The position numbers and the translations under genes were made by a program. Under the pieces are notes generated by a model that did not search any database, was not told the origin of the DNA, and saw only the letters and a list, made by a program, of their open reading frames with translations. Shown in pieces: positions 52,552 through 62,500 of a DNA stretch of 64,000 nt (position 1 is the stretch's first letter; every line of letters starts with the position of its first letter). Origin of the DNA: Rhodanobacter glycinis (GTDB taxonomy: Bacteria > Pseudomonadota > Gammaproteobacteria > Xanthomonadales > Rhodanobacteraceae); NCBI RefSeq assembly GCF_006438785.1, contig NZ_RCZB01000003.1, positions 708,629 through 772,628 on the forward strand. Reading direction: 5' to 3'.

Positions 52552-55500
52552 ATGAATTCCATAGCCGAACTGGTTTCCGCCTACCAGGGCGACAAGCTCA
52601 AACTCCCCGCCCTGTTCGAAGCAGTGGCGGCGCGTGGCGCGTTGCCCGAGGCCGAATATCAGGCAGAAATAGCGTGGCTTGAGCAGCAGCGCAGCGAGGG
52701 CAGTGTCGAACCGCTCATCATCAAGGCGCTGCTGGCCAAGTTGGCCGTCGTGCAGTCGCAGGCGGCTCCGGCGGAACCCGAGCATGATGCCGACATCACC
52801 ATGGTCAAGCCGACGACCCAGCGCCCGCCTGCGCCGGTGACTGCGCCCGATGACGATGATGTCACCCGCTTGCAGCCGACCTCGCGTCCCGCGCCGCCGC
52901 CGGTGGATCTGGACGAGATCACCGTGGTCAAGCCCACGTCGCATTCCTCCGCGCCGCCCGTCGCGGATGAAGCAACGGTGGTCAAGCCCGCGTCGGGTGC
53001 GTCACGGCCGCCAACGCAGGAGCGCGCCGCCGGCGTTACCGGCACGCAAGGCACCGGTTCCAGCATCAGCAGCAGCCAGTCCAGCTGGCAGCATATCTCC
53101 GACGCGGAAACGGCTGACTTTGTCACGGTGGGCTCGCTGCTCAAGGGACGCTTCTACCTCGAGAGAGAGATTGGTCGCGGCGGCATGGGTGTGGTGTTCA
53201 AAGCCCGCGACGAACGCAAGGTCGAGGCGCGTGACCGCGATCCCTACGTCGCAGTGAAGGTGTTGAATGACGAATTCCGCCGGCATCCCGATTCGCTGAT
53301 CTCGCTGCAGCGAGAGTCGCGCCGTTCGCAGCAGCTGGCGCATGACAACATCGTGCGCGTCTACGATTTCGACAAGGACCGCACCATCGTCTTCATGACG
53401 ATGGAGTACGTCGACGGCTCCGACCTCAAGCAGCTCATTCGCGAACGTGCCTACAACGGTTTGTCGCTGGCCGAGGCCCGGCCGCTTATCGAGGGCATGG
53501 CGCGAGCGCTCACGCGGGCACATGCGGCTGGCGTGGTGCACTCCGATTTCAAGCCGGCGAACGTCATGGTGACGCGCGAAGGCGTGCCGAAGGTTTTCGA
53601 TTTCGGCATCGCGCGCGCCGGCAAGCACATGGGCGATGCGGTTGGCGAACAGACCGTGTTCGATGCCGGTACGCTGGGTGCGTTGACTCCGGCGTACGCC
53701 AGCCTCGAGATGATCCAGGGCAAGGATCCGGTGCCCGGCGATGATGTCTATGCGCTGGGTTGCGTCACGTTCGAACTGCTGACCGGCAAGCATCCCTACG
53801 ACAAGGCCAGCGCCGAAGTGGCGATGAAGGAAGGCCGCAAGCCGCCGTTGGTGAAGGGGCTGACCAAGCACCAGTACAAGGTACTGTGCGCGAGCGTGGC
53901 GTTCACCAATGCACAGCGCCTGAAAAGCGCCAACGAGCTGGTCGAGGGGCTGCGCGAGGTGGGTCTGCGCGAGCGGGCGATGCCTTACCTGATCTATGGC
54001 GTGCCGGCTCTGCTGGTGGTTGCCGGTGGCGTCTGGGCCTGGACCAGCTACCGGCATGGCCATCAGGTGGCGGAGGTGATCGGGCGTTTCACCATGGTGC
54101 GCCCGGATCATTACGCCAACGAAAACCAGGCGCTGCAGGCGCTCAATACGCTCAACGACGACGACCGCAAGCGAATCATTGTCGACCAGAACGACCTGAT
54201 CCAGAATTTTCTGCTGAGCCGCATCGATGCCTACTGGGATCCGGCCAAGGATCGCTATGACTACGCCGGAACGCAGCGCGTATTCAAGTTGCGCGACGAT
54301 CTGAAACTGTATTCGCCGGCATTGGACATCAAGCGCAGCGCGGTGGAAAAACAGAGGAACGACCTGCTCAATTCACTGGATACCCAGCTGAGCCAGCAGA
54401 TCAGTGCCGACGCCATCTTCGAGAACCAGCCAGACAACGTCGTCACGACGTTGGCCCACATCCGCGCTATCGACCCCGGCAGCGCGTTGCTCAAGAATGC
54501 CGAGCTCGAGCTCAAGTACGACGCGGCGATCGGCAAATCGATCGATGCCGGACATGTGGACGAAGCGGTGGCGGATCTCAAGCTTGCCAGCAGCCTGTTC
54601 CCCGATTCCAGCCGGTTGAAGCAGCGCGGCGCACAGCTGGACGAACTGGGCAAGGCGCTGGCGGCGCAGCAGCAGCAGGAGCAGGAAGCGAAGCAGCTGC
54701 AGCAGCAGCGCGAGCAAAGCCTGCAGACATTCACCGGCTTGCTCGACCACGCGAACAACGCCGACGACTGGCGCGGACAGGCGGCGGCAGCGTACCGCAA
54801 TGCGGCAAAACTGCTCGCCGACGATCCGCGGCTGGCGCAGCAGGCTACCCGGCTGAAACAATCGTTGTCGGCACAGGCAGCGGAAAAACAGACCGCTGGA
54901 GATCTTGCCAGCGCGATCAGCATTGCCGGGTTCGGCATCGACCTGTTCCCGGGCGACTCGGCGCTGTCGGCGACGCGTCAGACCCTGCTGGAGCAGCAGA
55001 ACAAGCTGGCGCAGCAGGCGGCTACCGAAGCGCAGCGCAATGCCCTGGCAAAGAGCCGGGTCGCCGACCTGCTGGCGCAGCCGCTCGGTACCGTGGTCTG
55101 GCTGCAGGACGTCAAGAGCGCATTGAACAATGCGCGGACCCAGGTCGGGGCCGGCTCGCCGGACTATGCCGGGTTGCGGGGCAGCGTCGATGCCAGCCTG
55201 GTCAAGCTGGTCCGTGATCGCATCGCCGCTGGCGATCTCGATGCGGCCGAGCGCGTCGGCAAGGCGGGGCAGCAGATCGATCCGGCCGAGGCGGGCTTTG
55301 CCAAGGTGCTGGCCGAGGTCGCCAACGCCCGTACCGTCGCCCAGCAGAAGACCTTGCAGCAACAGACGCAGGCTCTCGCCGATGCCCGCACCAGCCTGGC
55401 AGGACTCAGCGCCAAACCGGCGCTTACGCCGGACTGGCAGCAATCGGTGGCGGCGGCGATGGAGACATTGCGTGCCGACACATCGCCGGAGACCGAGCGC

Positions 55501-56973
55501 GCAGTCGACGCGCTGGGCACTGCTATCGCGAATGAAGCCGATCGGTTTGCCAACCCGCAACATCTGCCGCAGGCCAAGTTGGCGGTGGACTTCGGCCTCA
55601 AGTACATACCGAAGTCGACCCAGCTGCTCGCCGAAAGCGCCAAGCTTGACGCGCTCCAGCAGAACCTGCAGGCGAAGGCTGCCCAGGAGAGTGCCGATGC
55701 CGAGGTGAAATCGCGCATCGAATCGATGAAGAGTGCGGTGGCGGCCGGCGATGTGGGCAAGGCCAGCCAGTCGCTGGCACGTATCCAGACCTTGCAGCCG
55801 GATAACCCGTTCCTCAAGACTGAAGGACCGAAACTGCTGGCCGATGCGTATCTCGGCCAGGCCCACGATACGTTCCAGAAGGGGCGCTACCAGAAGGCGG
55901 CTGACGTCCTCGGTCAAGCTCTCAAGGCGTTGGGTGGCAACGCCGAATTGCGCTCGGCAAAGGCACGCTACGATTTGGTTGCCGCCATCATGGCAGCCGG
56001 CAGGCAGCCGCTTGCCGGTGCCGATTACGATCGATTGAAGAAGCAGCTCGATGGAGTTCGTCGAACGGACGCCAGCGCGCTGGGTGAGCTCGAATCGGAT
56101 ATGCGTATCCGCGGCCAGCTGTCCGCGAAATCGCTTGCCGAGCAACTCGAGCGGCTCAAGCCCACCGGTGCCGCACCGGCAGGTTCGCCAGTCCCCCTGG
56201 CGACAACGTCAGCCGAACCCGTTGAAGAGGCACCGCCTCCGGTCCTTCCCGGCAAGACACCCACGGTCCCCGGCAAGCCGGGCGCGGCAATCCGGCCGAC
56301 CCCGACCGGTGCGCCTGCCGCGCCTGCGGGACCGCCGGGAGCGGACTCGTGCGCCAAGCCCGGACTGGCCGGAAAGGGCAAGTTCTGCTCCGACAACATC
56401 GGCGGTACGCGCGGCCCGTTGCTGGTCGTGGTGCCCGGAATCGGCGGTGGCAAGGCCTACGCCATGTCACGTGCAGAAATTTCCATTACCGAGTTCAATC
56501 AGTTCTGCAGGGCTACCGGCAAATGCGCTGCCACGACGGTGAACGACCAGGACCTGGGCAACGCGCCGATCAGCAACATCAGCCTGGATCAGGCCAAAGC
56601 CTATGCACGCTGGCTCAGCGACCTCAGTGGCGGCTATATCTACCGCCTGCCCGGCGACGAGGAATGGGTGCACGCGGCCAAGGGCGGCAGCGGCTGGAAG
56701 CAGGCCGAGGACAGCAACTGCGTGCCGCCCACGGCAGGTGGTGGCGAAGGCAGCGGAGCGGTCGTGTCGGCGCGGGGCCGTTCGCGCAATCCGTGGGGCT
56801 TGGTCAACATGACCGGAAATGTGTGGGAATGGGTGGTCAACGGCGGTAGCGTGATGGCGCGTGGCGGCAGCTTCAGCAGCTACTGGTCCGACTGTAGCGT
56901 CGACACGCATCGTGCCGACAGCGGCTCACCCCAGCGAGACGTAGGTTTCCGAGTGCTCAGGGAGCTGAAATGA
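52552..56973 (+). CDS. ppkA: T6SS Ser/Thr kinase PpkA with C-terminal FGE/SUMF1 domain
   Basis: A 1473-residue transmembrane kinase. The N-terminal 140 residues hold four repeats of a T-x-V/L-K/Q-P motif (Thr83, 105, 124, 142). The kinase domain (about 198-460) has the Gly loop G-R-G-G-M-G (about 209), V-A-V-K, the catalytic loop H-S-D-F-K-P-A-N (Ser in place of Arg of H-R-D) and D-F-G (about 350). One membrane helix lies at about 478-499. The periplasmic part has TPR/coiled-coil-like repeats (about 560-1200), a Pro-rich linker (about 1205-1265) and a formylglycine-generating-enzyme fold (about 1300-1473, G-N-V-W-E-W, R-G-G-S-F). Of the two copper-binding Cys of true FGE, the first is Ser here, so the domain is probably a sensor or ligand-binding fold. 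ATG 52552 is chosen; ATGA overlap with the next gene. Confidence 0.93.
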   Translation: MNSIAELVSAYQGDKLKLPALFEAVAARGALPEAEYQAEIAWLEQQRSEGSVEPLIIKALLAKLAVVQSQAAPAEPEHDADITMVKPTTQRPPAPVTAPDDDDVTRLQPTSRPAPPPVDLDEITVVKPTSHSSAPPVADEATVVKPASGASRPPTQERAAGVTGTQGTGSSISSSQSSWQHISDAETADFVTVGSLLKGRFYLEREIGRGGMGVVFKARDERKVEARDRDPYVAVKVLNDEFRRHPDSLISLQRESRRSQQLAHDNIVRVYDFDKDRTIVFMTMEYVDGSDLKQLIRERAYNGLSLAEARPLIEGMARALTRAHAAGVVHSDFKPANVMVTREGVPKVFDFGIARAGKHMGDAVGEQTVFDAGTLGALTPAYASLEMIQGKDPVPGDDVYALGCVTFELLTGKHPYDKASAEVAMKEGRKPPLVKGLTKHQYKVLCASVAFTNAQRLKSANELVEGLREVGLRERAMPYLIYGVPALLVVAGGVWAWTSYRHGHQVAEVIGRFTMVRPDHYANENQALQALNTLNDDDRKRIIVDQNDLIQNFLLSRIDAYWDPAKDRYDYAGTQRVFKLRDDLKLYSPALDIKRSAVEKQRNDLLNSLDTQLSQQISADAIFENQPDNVVTTLAHIRAIDPGSALLKNAELELKYDAAIGKSIDAGHVDEAVADLKLASSLFPDSSRLKQRGAQLDELGKALAAQQQQEQEAKQLQQQREQSLQTFTGLLDHANNADDWRGQAAAAYRNAAKLLADDPRLAQQATRLKQSLSAQAAEKQTAGDLASAISIAGFGIDLFPGDSALSATRQTLLEQQNKLAQQAATEAQRNALAKSRVADLLAQPLGTVVWLQDVKSALNNARTQVGAGSPDYAGLRGSVDASLVKLVRDRIAAGDLDAAERVGKAGQQIDPAEAGFAKVLAEVANARTVAQQKTLQQQTQALADARTSLAGLSAKPALTPDWQQSVAAAMETLRADTSPETERAVDALGTAIANEADRFANPQHLPQAKLAVDFGLKYIPKSTQLLAESAKLDALQQNLQAKAAQESADAEVKSRIESMKSAVAAGDVGKASQSLARIQTLQPDNPFLKTEGPKLLADAYLGQAHDTFQKGRYQKAADVLGQALKALGGNAELRSAKARYDLVAAIMAAGRQPLAGADYDRLKKQLDGVRRTDASALGELESDMRIRGQLSAKSLAEQLERLKPTGAAPAGSPVPLATTSAEPVEEAPPPVLPGKTPTVPGKPGAAIRPTPTGAPAAPAGPPGADSCAKPGLAGKGKFCSDNIGGTRGPLLVVVPGIGGGKAYAMSRAEISITEFNQFCRATGKCAATTVNDQDLGNAPISNISLDQAKAYARWLSDLSGGYIYRLPGDEEWVHAAKGGSGWKQAEDSNCVPPTAGGGEGSGAVVSARGRSRNPWGLVNMTGNVWEWVVNGGSVMARGGSFSSYWSDCSVDTHRADSGSPQRDVGFRVLRELK

Positions 56974-57329
56974 CTGAACGCGAACGGGCCATCAATCAGG
57001 ATCTGCACGTCCTGGACGAAGCGCATCGGCTGGGCCGAATCACGCGTGCTGAATACCGTGCCCGACGTCGTCGCGTACTCGAATCGTTGTACGACAGCAG
57101 CGGCGTGGTCACCGCACGCAAGACCCTGGTCCCGGGTGTCGCAACGACCTCATCGCGCGCGCGCCATGACCATCCGGCGTCGGTTGGCGACGCATCGGCG
57201 GCTTCCGGACGGGCATTGACCACCCTGTTGACGATGCGGCCGGGGATTGCCTGGAAGCCATTGCTGGCTATCCTGGCTGGCGCCGTGCTTTTGGTTTTGC
57301 TGGCGTACTGGCTGTTGCGCGGCGCATGA
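56970..57329 (+). CDS. Small SHOCT-like tail-anchored protein coupled to ppkA
   Basis: A 119-residue protein whose ATG overlaps the ppkA stop. The N-terminal 40 residues (L-G-R-I-T-R-A-E-Y-R-A-R-R-R-R-V-L-E-S-L) resemble a SHOCT-type short helical module; a polar linker follows; one C-terminal membrane helix (about 94-116) ends three residues before the stop. No known family was recognised. Tight coupling to the kinase suggests it is made with PpkA and may be a partner in the membrane. Confidence 0.75.
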   Translation: MTERERAINQDLHVLDEAHRLGRITRAEYRARRRRVLESLYDSSGVVTARKTLVPGVATTSSRARHDHPASVGDASAASGRALTTLLTMRPGIAWKPLLAILAGAVLLVLLAYWLLRGA

Positions 57330-57786
57330 AAATACCTGTCATCGCAGCTTGCCCGTGGTGGTCGGCTCGATACGGCAGCCTTCGCCGACCCCGTGGGCTT
57401 GACGCTTTCGCAAGCCTGCCGGGCGGAGCGGAGTCAACGCTACGGGTGCGGGTGACGGGTTGAAGTTTCCCGTCTGCGGCCATGGCCGAAACACCTTGCC
57501 ACGACGCGATTTGCAATCCGTTTGCGCCATCGCGCCGACAAAAACCCGGCCTGGAAAAGCAGGGTTCCTCGCGTTGCCCGGGTGATCAGCAGGCGCCGAT
57601 TCTCGCGATCTTTTGCGCCTGCCGATGGCTGTTCCGCTGAACGTCTTAGGGTGTATTCTGTGAGGAGTAACACGTACTGGCACAGGCAGCAATTGCCTTG
57701 CAGTGGGGGAAAGTTCGCAACGGCGTGACCTTGGATAACCCAGGTGCGCCGTCTACGGAAGTTGAAGCGGCCCGGGGGAATGTATC
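57330..57786 (+). other. Structured intergenic region between the T6SS and TPS loci
   Basis: No gene is supported in 457 bases. Three hairpins lie in a row: 57360-57366 with 57384-57390, 57396-57401 with 57411-57416, and 57454-57459 with 57469-57474. TATTCT at 57654-57659 could be a -10 for the tpsB gene. The hairpin group may be a non-coding RNA, a riboswitch-like leader or a terminator region. Confidence 0.45.
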
Positions 57787-59571
57787 GTGCGAATTGTTTG
57801 CTTCGCGGCAGCGTTGGCATTGGCGCTGACTGGAGGAATGGCCTGCGCGCAAGACGCCGGCACCGCCTCGTCAGGCCAGGCGTCCGGCAAATCACAAACC
57901 ACGATTGAACACGCTCCGTCGCCGCCATCAAGTGACGCCGCGGCGACCGTTTCGCCGCCACCTCAAGCATCCGGCAACGTCGTGCCTCCGGTGAAGGATC
58001 GCGATGCCGAGACTGCGCAGAAGATCGCGGTGCAAGGCTTTCGCGTCACCGGCGTGGCCGATCATGCGAGCCTTGGCGTGACACCGGCGAGCATCCAGGC
58101 GCTGGCCGATGCGCAATACCGGCAACTGGCCAGCACGGCGGGCAATCCGGTGAAGCTGGGCTTCGCCGAGATGCAGGGCGTGGCCGACAAGATCGTCGAG
58201 CGCTACCGGACGGCCGGGTTCATCGTATCCAACGCATTTTTGCCGGCACAGACTGTGGGTGCCGATCAGATCGTCGAGATCCAGGTGCTTGAGGGCAAGA
58301 TCGGCAAGATCATCGTCAAGGGTACCAAACGCTATCGACCTGGGGTCATCTCGGCGCCGGCGGAAAAACTCAGGGGTAAGCCGCTGCTGAAAAGCGACGT
58401 GGATACAGCGCTGCTGTACGCACGCGACCTGCCGGGAGTCACAGTCTCGTCGACATTCCAGCCCGGCGAGCATACCGGCGATACCGATCTGGTGATGGTC
58501 GCCAACGAGGCCAAGCGGCCGTACAAGATCATGCTGGGCGCCAACAACTACGGTACCGACCTCACGGGCAAGTACCGTGCCCAGGCCGGCCTTGAATGGG
58601 ACAACCCGCTGCGCATCGGCGATACCTTCAACGCCAACGTGGACTATGCACTGGATCCGAGCAACAACGTATATGGCGCGCTGAGCTATCGCGCGCCCGT
58701 CGGCATCACACCAGGCCTGACTGCCGTCATCGGTGCTTCGCGCAGCGAATTGCAGGTCAATACTGGCACCTTCTCCGCGCTTCACGTCAAGGGTCCGAGT
58801 TCGCTCTATTACGCGGGCATGGACTGGAAGTTCATCAACCGGGACGACCTCAAGACGATAGGCACGCTGCATGTCCTCAAGGAAGAGTCCAGGCTGGACG
58901 GCCTCGGCGTGAGCCTGTCGGATGAAAAATTCAGCGTCGGCGAACTGACCTACGGCATGATCCACACCGATCGCCGCTTTCATGGTGTCGACCTCCTGCA
59001 ACTCAGCGTGCGCAAGTCGATCAACGACGATTCCACCGAACCCGACCTGGTCAGCCCGCAGCATGCGAGCAATTTCCTCGTCACCAAACTCTCGTATACG
59101 CGGTTGCAGTTTCTGAGCAAGTCGCAGCGACTCAACTTCAAGTTCGTCGGCCAGTACACCCGCGATGCGCTGGTTCCACTCGAACAGTTCGTGCTCGGTG
59201 GGCCCGACAGCACCCGCGCCTATCCGATTGCCGACGCCCTGCGCGACAAGGGTTATTACGCGTCGCTCGAATACCACGTCGATGCGCCTGGTTTCGGTGA
59301 CGTGGTCTCGCCGTTCTACGGCAGGCCATGGCGCGAGCTGCTCGAATTCGAGGTGTTCGTCGACTATGCCAAGGGTTTCTCGGCGGGCGCGAACCGGCTC
59401 GTCACGCCGGATACCGCCACGCTGAGTGGCGCGGGCGCAGGCCTGATCTTCCGCCTGCCACGGTTCAACCAATTCGCGTTCCACCTCGACGGTGCGGTAC
59501 CGCTGAGCTCGCAAGATGCGTCTGATGGCAAAGGCTTCCACATCTACTGTGGGTTCAGCTTCACGTATTGA
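57787..59571 (+). CDS. Two-partner secretion transporter TpsB (FhaC/ShlB family)
   Basis: An outer-membrane Omp85-superfamily transporter of 594 residues that exports the TpsA protein encoded next. It has a signal peptide (about 1-22), a Pro/Ser-rich spacer (about 25-72), POTRA domains (about 77-245; Q-G-F-R-V-T-G and I-V-E-I-Q-V-L-E-G-K-I-G), and a 16-strand barrel with the loop-6 motif G-G-P-D-S-T-R-A-Y (about 471-479; R-G-Y is altered to R-A-Y) and a terminal aromatic residue (F-T-Y). The GTG start is seven bases after GGGGGA. The partner starts within 15 bases of the stop. Confidence 0.93.
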   Translation: MRIVCFAAALALALTGGMACAQDAGTASSGQASGKSQTTIEHAPSPPSSDAAATVSPPPQASGNVVPPVKDRDAETAQKIAVQGFRVTGVADHASLGVTPASIQALADAQYRQLASTAGNPVKLGFAEMQGVADKIVERYRTAGFIVSNAFLPAQTVGADQIVEIQVLEGKIGKIIVKGTKRYRPGVISAPAEKLRGKPLLKSDVDTALLYARDLPGVTVSSTFQPGEHTGDTDLVMVANEAKRPYKIMLGANNYGTDLTGKYRAQAGLEWDNPLRIGDTFNANVDYALDPSNNVYGALSYRAPVGITPGLTAVIGASRSELQVNTGTFSALHVKGPSSLYYAGMDWKFINRDDLKTIGTLHVLKEESRLDGLGVSLSDEKFSVGELTYGMIHTDRRFHGVDLLQLSVRKSINDDSTEPDLVSPQHASNFLVTKLSYTRLQFLSKSQRLNFKFVGQYTRDALVPLEQFVLGGPDSTRAYPIADALRDKGYYASLEYHVDAPGFGDVVSPFYGRPWRELLEFEVFVDYAKGFSAGANRLVTPDTATLSGAGAGLIFRLPRFNQFAFHLDGAVPLSSQDASDGKGFHIYCGFSFTY

Positions 59572-59583
59572 CGGATGATGACC

Positions 59584-62500
59584 ATGAGCAAGAGCACCCG
59601 CATCAATCGACGCAACCCGCGCACCTCGGCGCGCAGGCATGCGACGCCTGCATTGGTCACCTCTCTGCCATTGCGCAAGACCTGGCCGATCAGCCTGTGC
59701 GTCGGCCTGGTCGTCGGCTCGATCGTGTTCAGCAGCGATGCGCTGGCCGGTGGCCCCACCGGAGGCGTCGTCGTCGGTGGTTCGGGCACGATCACGCAAA
59801 GCGGAAACAACACGGTCATCAACCAGGCCTCGAGCAGGCTGGCGTTGAACTGGCAGACGTTCAACGTCGGCGCCAACGAGTCGGTATTGTTCAACCAGCC
59901 GTCGCGCTCGGCGGTGGCGTTGAACCGGATCCTGGATCAGAACCCCAGCCAGATCTTCGGGCGCATCAACTCGAACGGCCAGATCTTCCTGATCAACACG
60001 CACGGCATCATCTTCGGCGCCACGGCGCAGATGAATGTCGGTGGCCTGCTTGCCAGCACGCTGGACCTGACCCCGAATGATTTTCTCGCCGGGCACTACA
60101 ACCTCAATGCGGTCGCTCCCGCTGCCGGCGTGGTCAACCACGGGCTGATCCAGGCAGCGAGCGGTGGTTCGGTCAGCCTGGTCGGCGGCAGTGTGCTCAA
60201 TGACGGGCTGATCTTCGCCAACTACGGCAAGATCAATCTCGATGGCGCCGATCACGCGACGCTCGACTTCGATGGCAACGGCCTGATCAACATCCAGATC
60301 ACCGGCGAACTCAAGCAGCGTCTGGACGCCAAGGAAGCCGCCGTCACCAACAAGGGCAGGCTGAGTGCCGAAGACGGCACGGTGGTACTGCAGGCGGCGG
60401 CCACCAAGGATCTGTTCACCAACCTGGTCAACAACAGCGGCGTCATCGATGCCAGCGGCATCAGCACCGACGGTGGCGTGGTGCGCCTGGTCGCCAGCGG
60501 CGGCAACACCGAAAATTCCGGAATCATCGACACCAGCGGCAAACACGGTGGCCGCATCGAGCTGCTGTCGGACAAGGATGTGATGGTAACCGGCGGCACG
60601 CTGGATGCCTCGGGCACTCAGGGTGGTGGTGCGATTCGCGTCGGCGGCGGCGTTCGCGGCGGTGAGGGGCTCGTCATTGCCGACCGGACCTATGTTGCCG
60701 ATGGCGCCATGCTCAATGCCGATGCAACCGGCAGCGGCAACGGTGGCAGCATTGCCGTGTTCTCACAGGACAACTCCGTCATCGCCGGCGGCTTGTCCGC
60801 GCGCGGTGGCGTTGGCGGCGGCAATGGCGGCTTTGTCGAGACCTCGAGTCACGGTGGCCTGACAGTCACCGGCACCCCGCAAGTCACTGCACGCAATGCC
60901 AACGGGTTCGGCGGCGACTGGCTGATCGATCCGAACAACATCAACATCGTTGCCGGTGGTGGCAGCACCAACATCAACGCCGCCAGTCCCTTTCTCTCAA
61001 CGAACGACAGTGCGTCGCTCGGCGTCAACCTGATCACCGCCGCGTTGACCGGCGGCGCCAACGTCACGGTGACCACCGGCAGCGGTGGCACCAACGCGCA
61101 GGCCGGGGACATTACCCTCAATGCCGATCTCGACTACAACAGCAAGGGCACCAACGCGCTCACGTTCAACGCTGCGCACGACATCGTGATCAACAACAAG
61201 ATCTTCGATTCGACGCCTGGTGGCGACGTGTTGAACCTGTCGCTGATCGCCGGCAACAACATCAGTCTTGCGAACGACATCTCGCTCGGCGGCGGCTCGG
61301 CCACGTTGACCGCCACGGCGGGGAGCATCACGCAAACGGCAGGAAAACTGCTGTCTGCCGGCACGTTGAACGCGACCGCCGCTACGGGTATCGGCCTGAA
61401 TACGGCGGCAACGCTGCTCAATGTGGTCAACACCGGCGCCACCGGCAACATCGCGATCACCGAGGCAGATGGCGCCACGGTGCAGGCCCTGCAGCAGACC
61501 AATGCGGCCAATACCGCCGGCACGGTGTCGCTGACTTCAGCCACGGGAAATATCGGCATCGACGATGGCTCCGTGTTGAGCCAAGGTGGACTGGTCACGC
61601 TGACGGCGACGGCTGGCGCGATCACGGATGCCGATGGCGGTACGGCGGCCAGCATCACCAATGCTGGCGGACAGGCCACGCTCGGCGCCGCAACCGGCAT
61701 CGGCGCTGCCGGCGTTGGCAACGAGATCGACACGCAAGTGGGCACGCTGGCGTTCGCCAACAGTGGCGCTGGCGGCGCTTCCGTCACGAATGCCGGTGCC
61801 TTGACGGTCAGCGGTACCTCGGGCAGCGGCAATGTCGGTGTCACCAACACGACGGGTGACCTGACGGTCAACGGCAACATCAGCACCACCGGCAATGTGG
61901 CCTTGACGGCTTCAGCCGGCAATATCGTGCGCACTGCGGGCACGATCAGCGGCAATGCGCTGACTCTTACGGCAGCGGGCACCAATGGTGCGATCGGTGC
62001 AGCGGGCGCGATTCTTACCGATGGCAGCAGCGTCGCTTTCAGTGCGAACGGCACCGGCGCGGTCAATATCACCGAAGCCAATAGCGCGAATGTCAGCGGT
62101 GCCGCGGGCAGCGGCAATGTCGGCGTCACCAGCACGACGGGTGACCTGACGGTCAGCGGCAACATCAGCACCACCGGCAATGTGGCCTTGACGGCTTCAG
62201 CCGGCAATATCGTGCGCACTGCGGGCACGATCAGCGGCAATGCGCTGACTCTTACGGCAGCGGGCACCAATGGTGCGATCGGTGCAGCGGGCGCGGTCCT
62301 CACCGATGCCAACAGCATCGCCTTCAGTGCGAACGGTACCGGCGCGGTCAATATCACCGAAGCCAACGGCGCGAATGTCAGTGGTACCGCAGGCAGCGGC
62401 GATGTCGGCATCACCAGCACCACGGCTGACCTCGGCGTGGTGGCGTCCGGCATCACCACTGCCGGCGGGGCGGTAACCCTCAAAGCCGCCGGGGGCGGTG

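Noticed and set aside
57339..57692. Minus-strand open frame in the T6SS-TPS intergenic region
   Set aside because: Arg/Pro/Ser-rich translation, no ribosome site; better explained by GC-rich structured non-coding sequence.
59568..60080. Plus-strand frame overlapping the tpsA start in another phase
   Set aside because: His/Gln/Arg-rich shadow; the adjacent phase encodes an extended signal peptide and a clear TPS domain.
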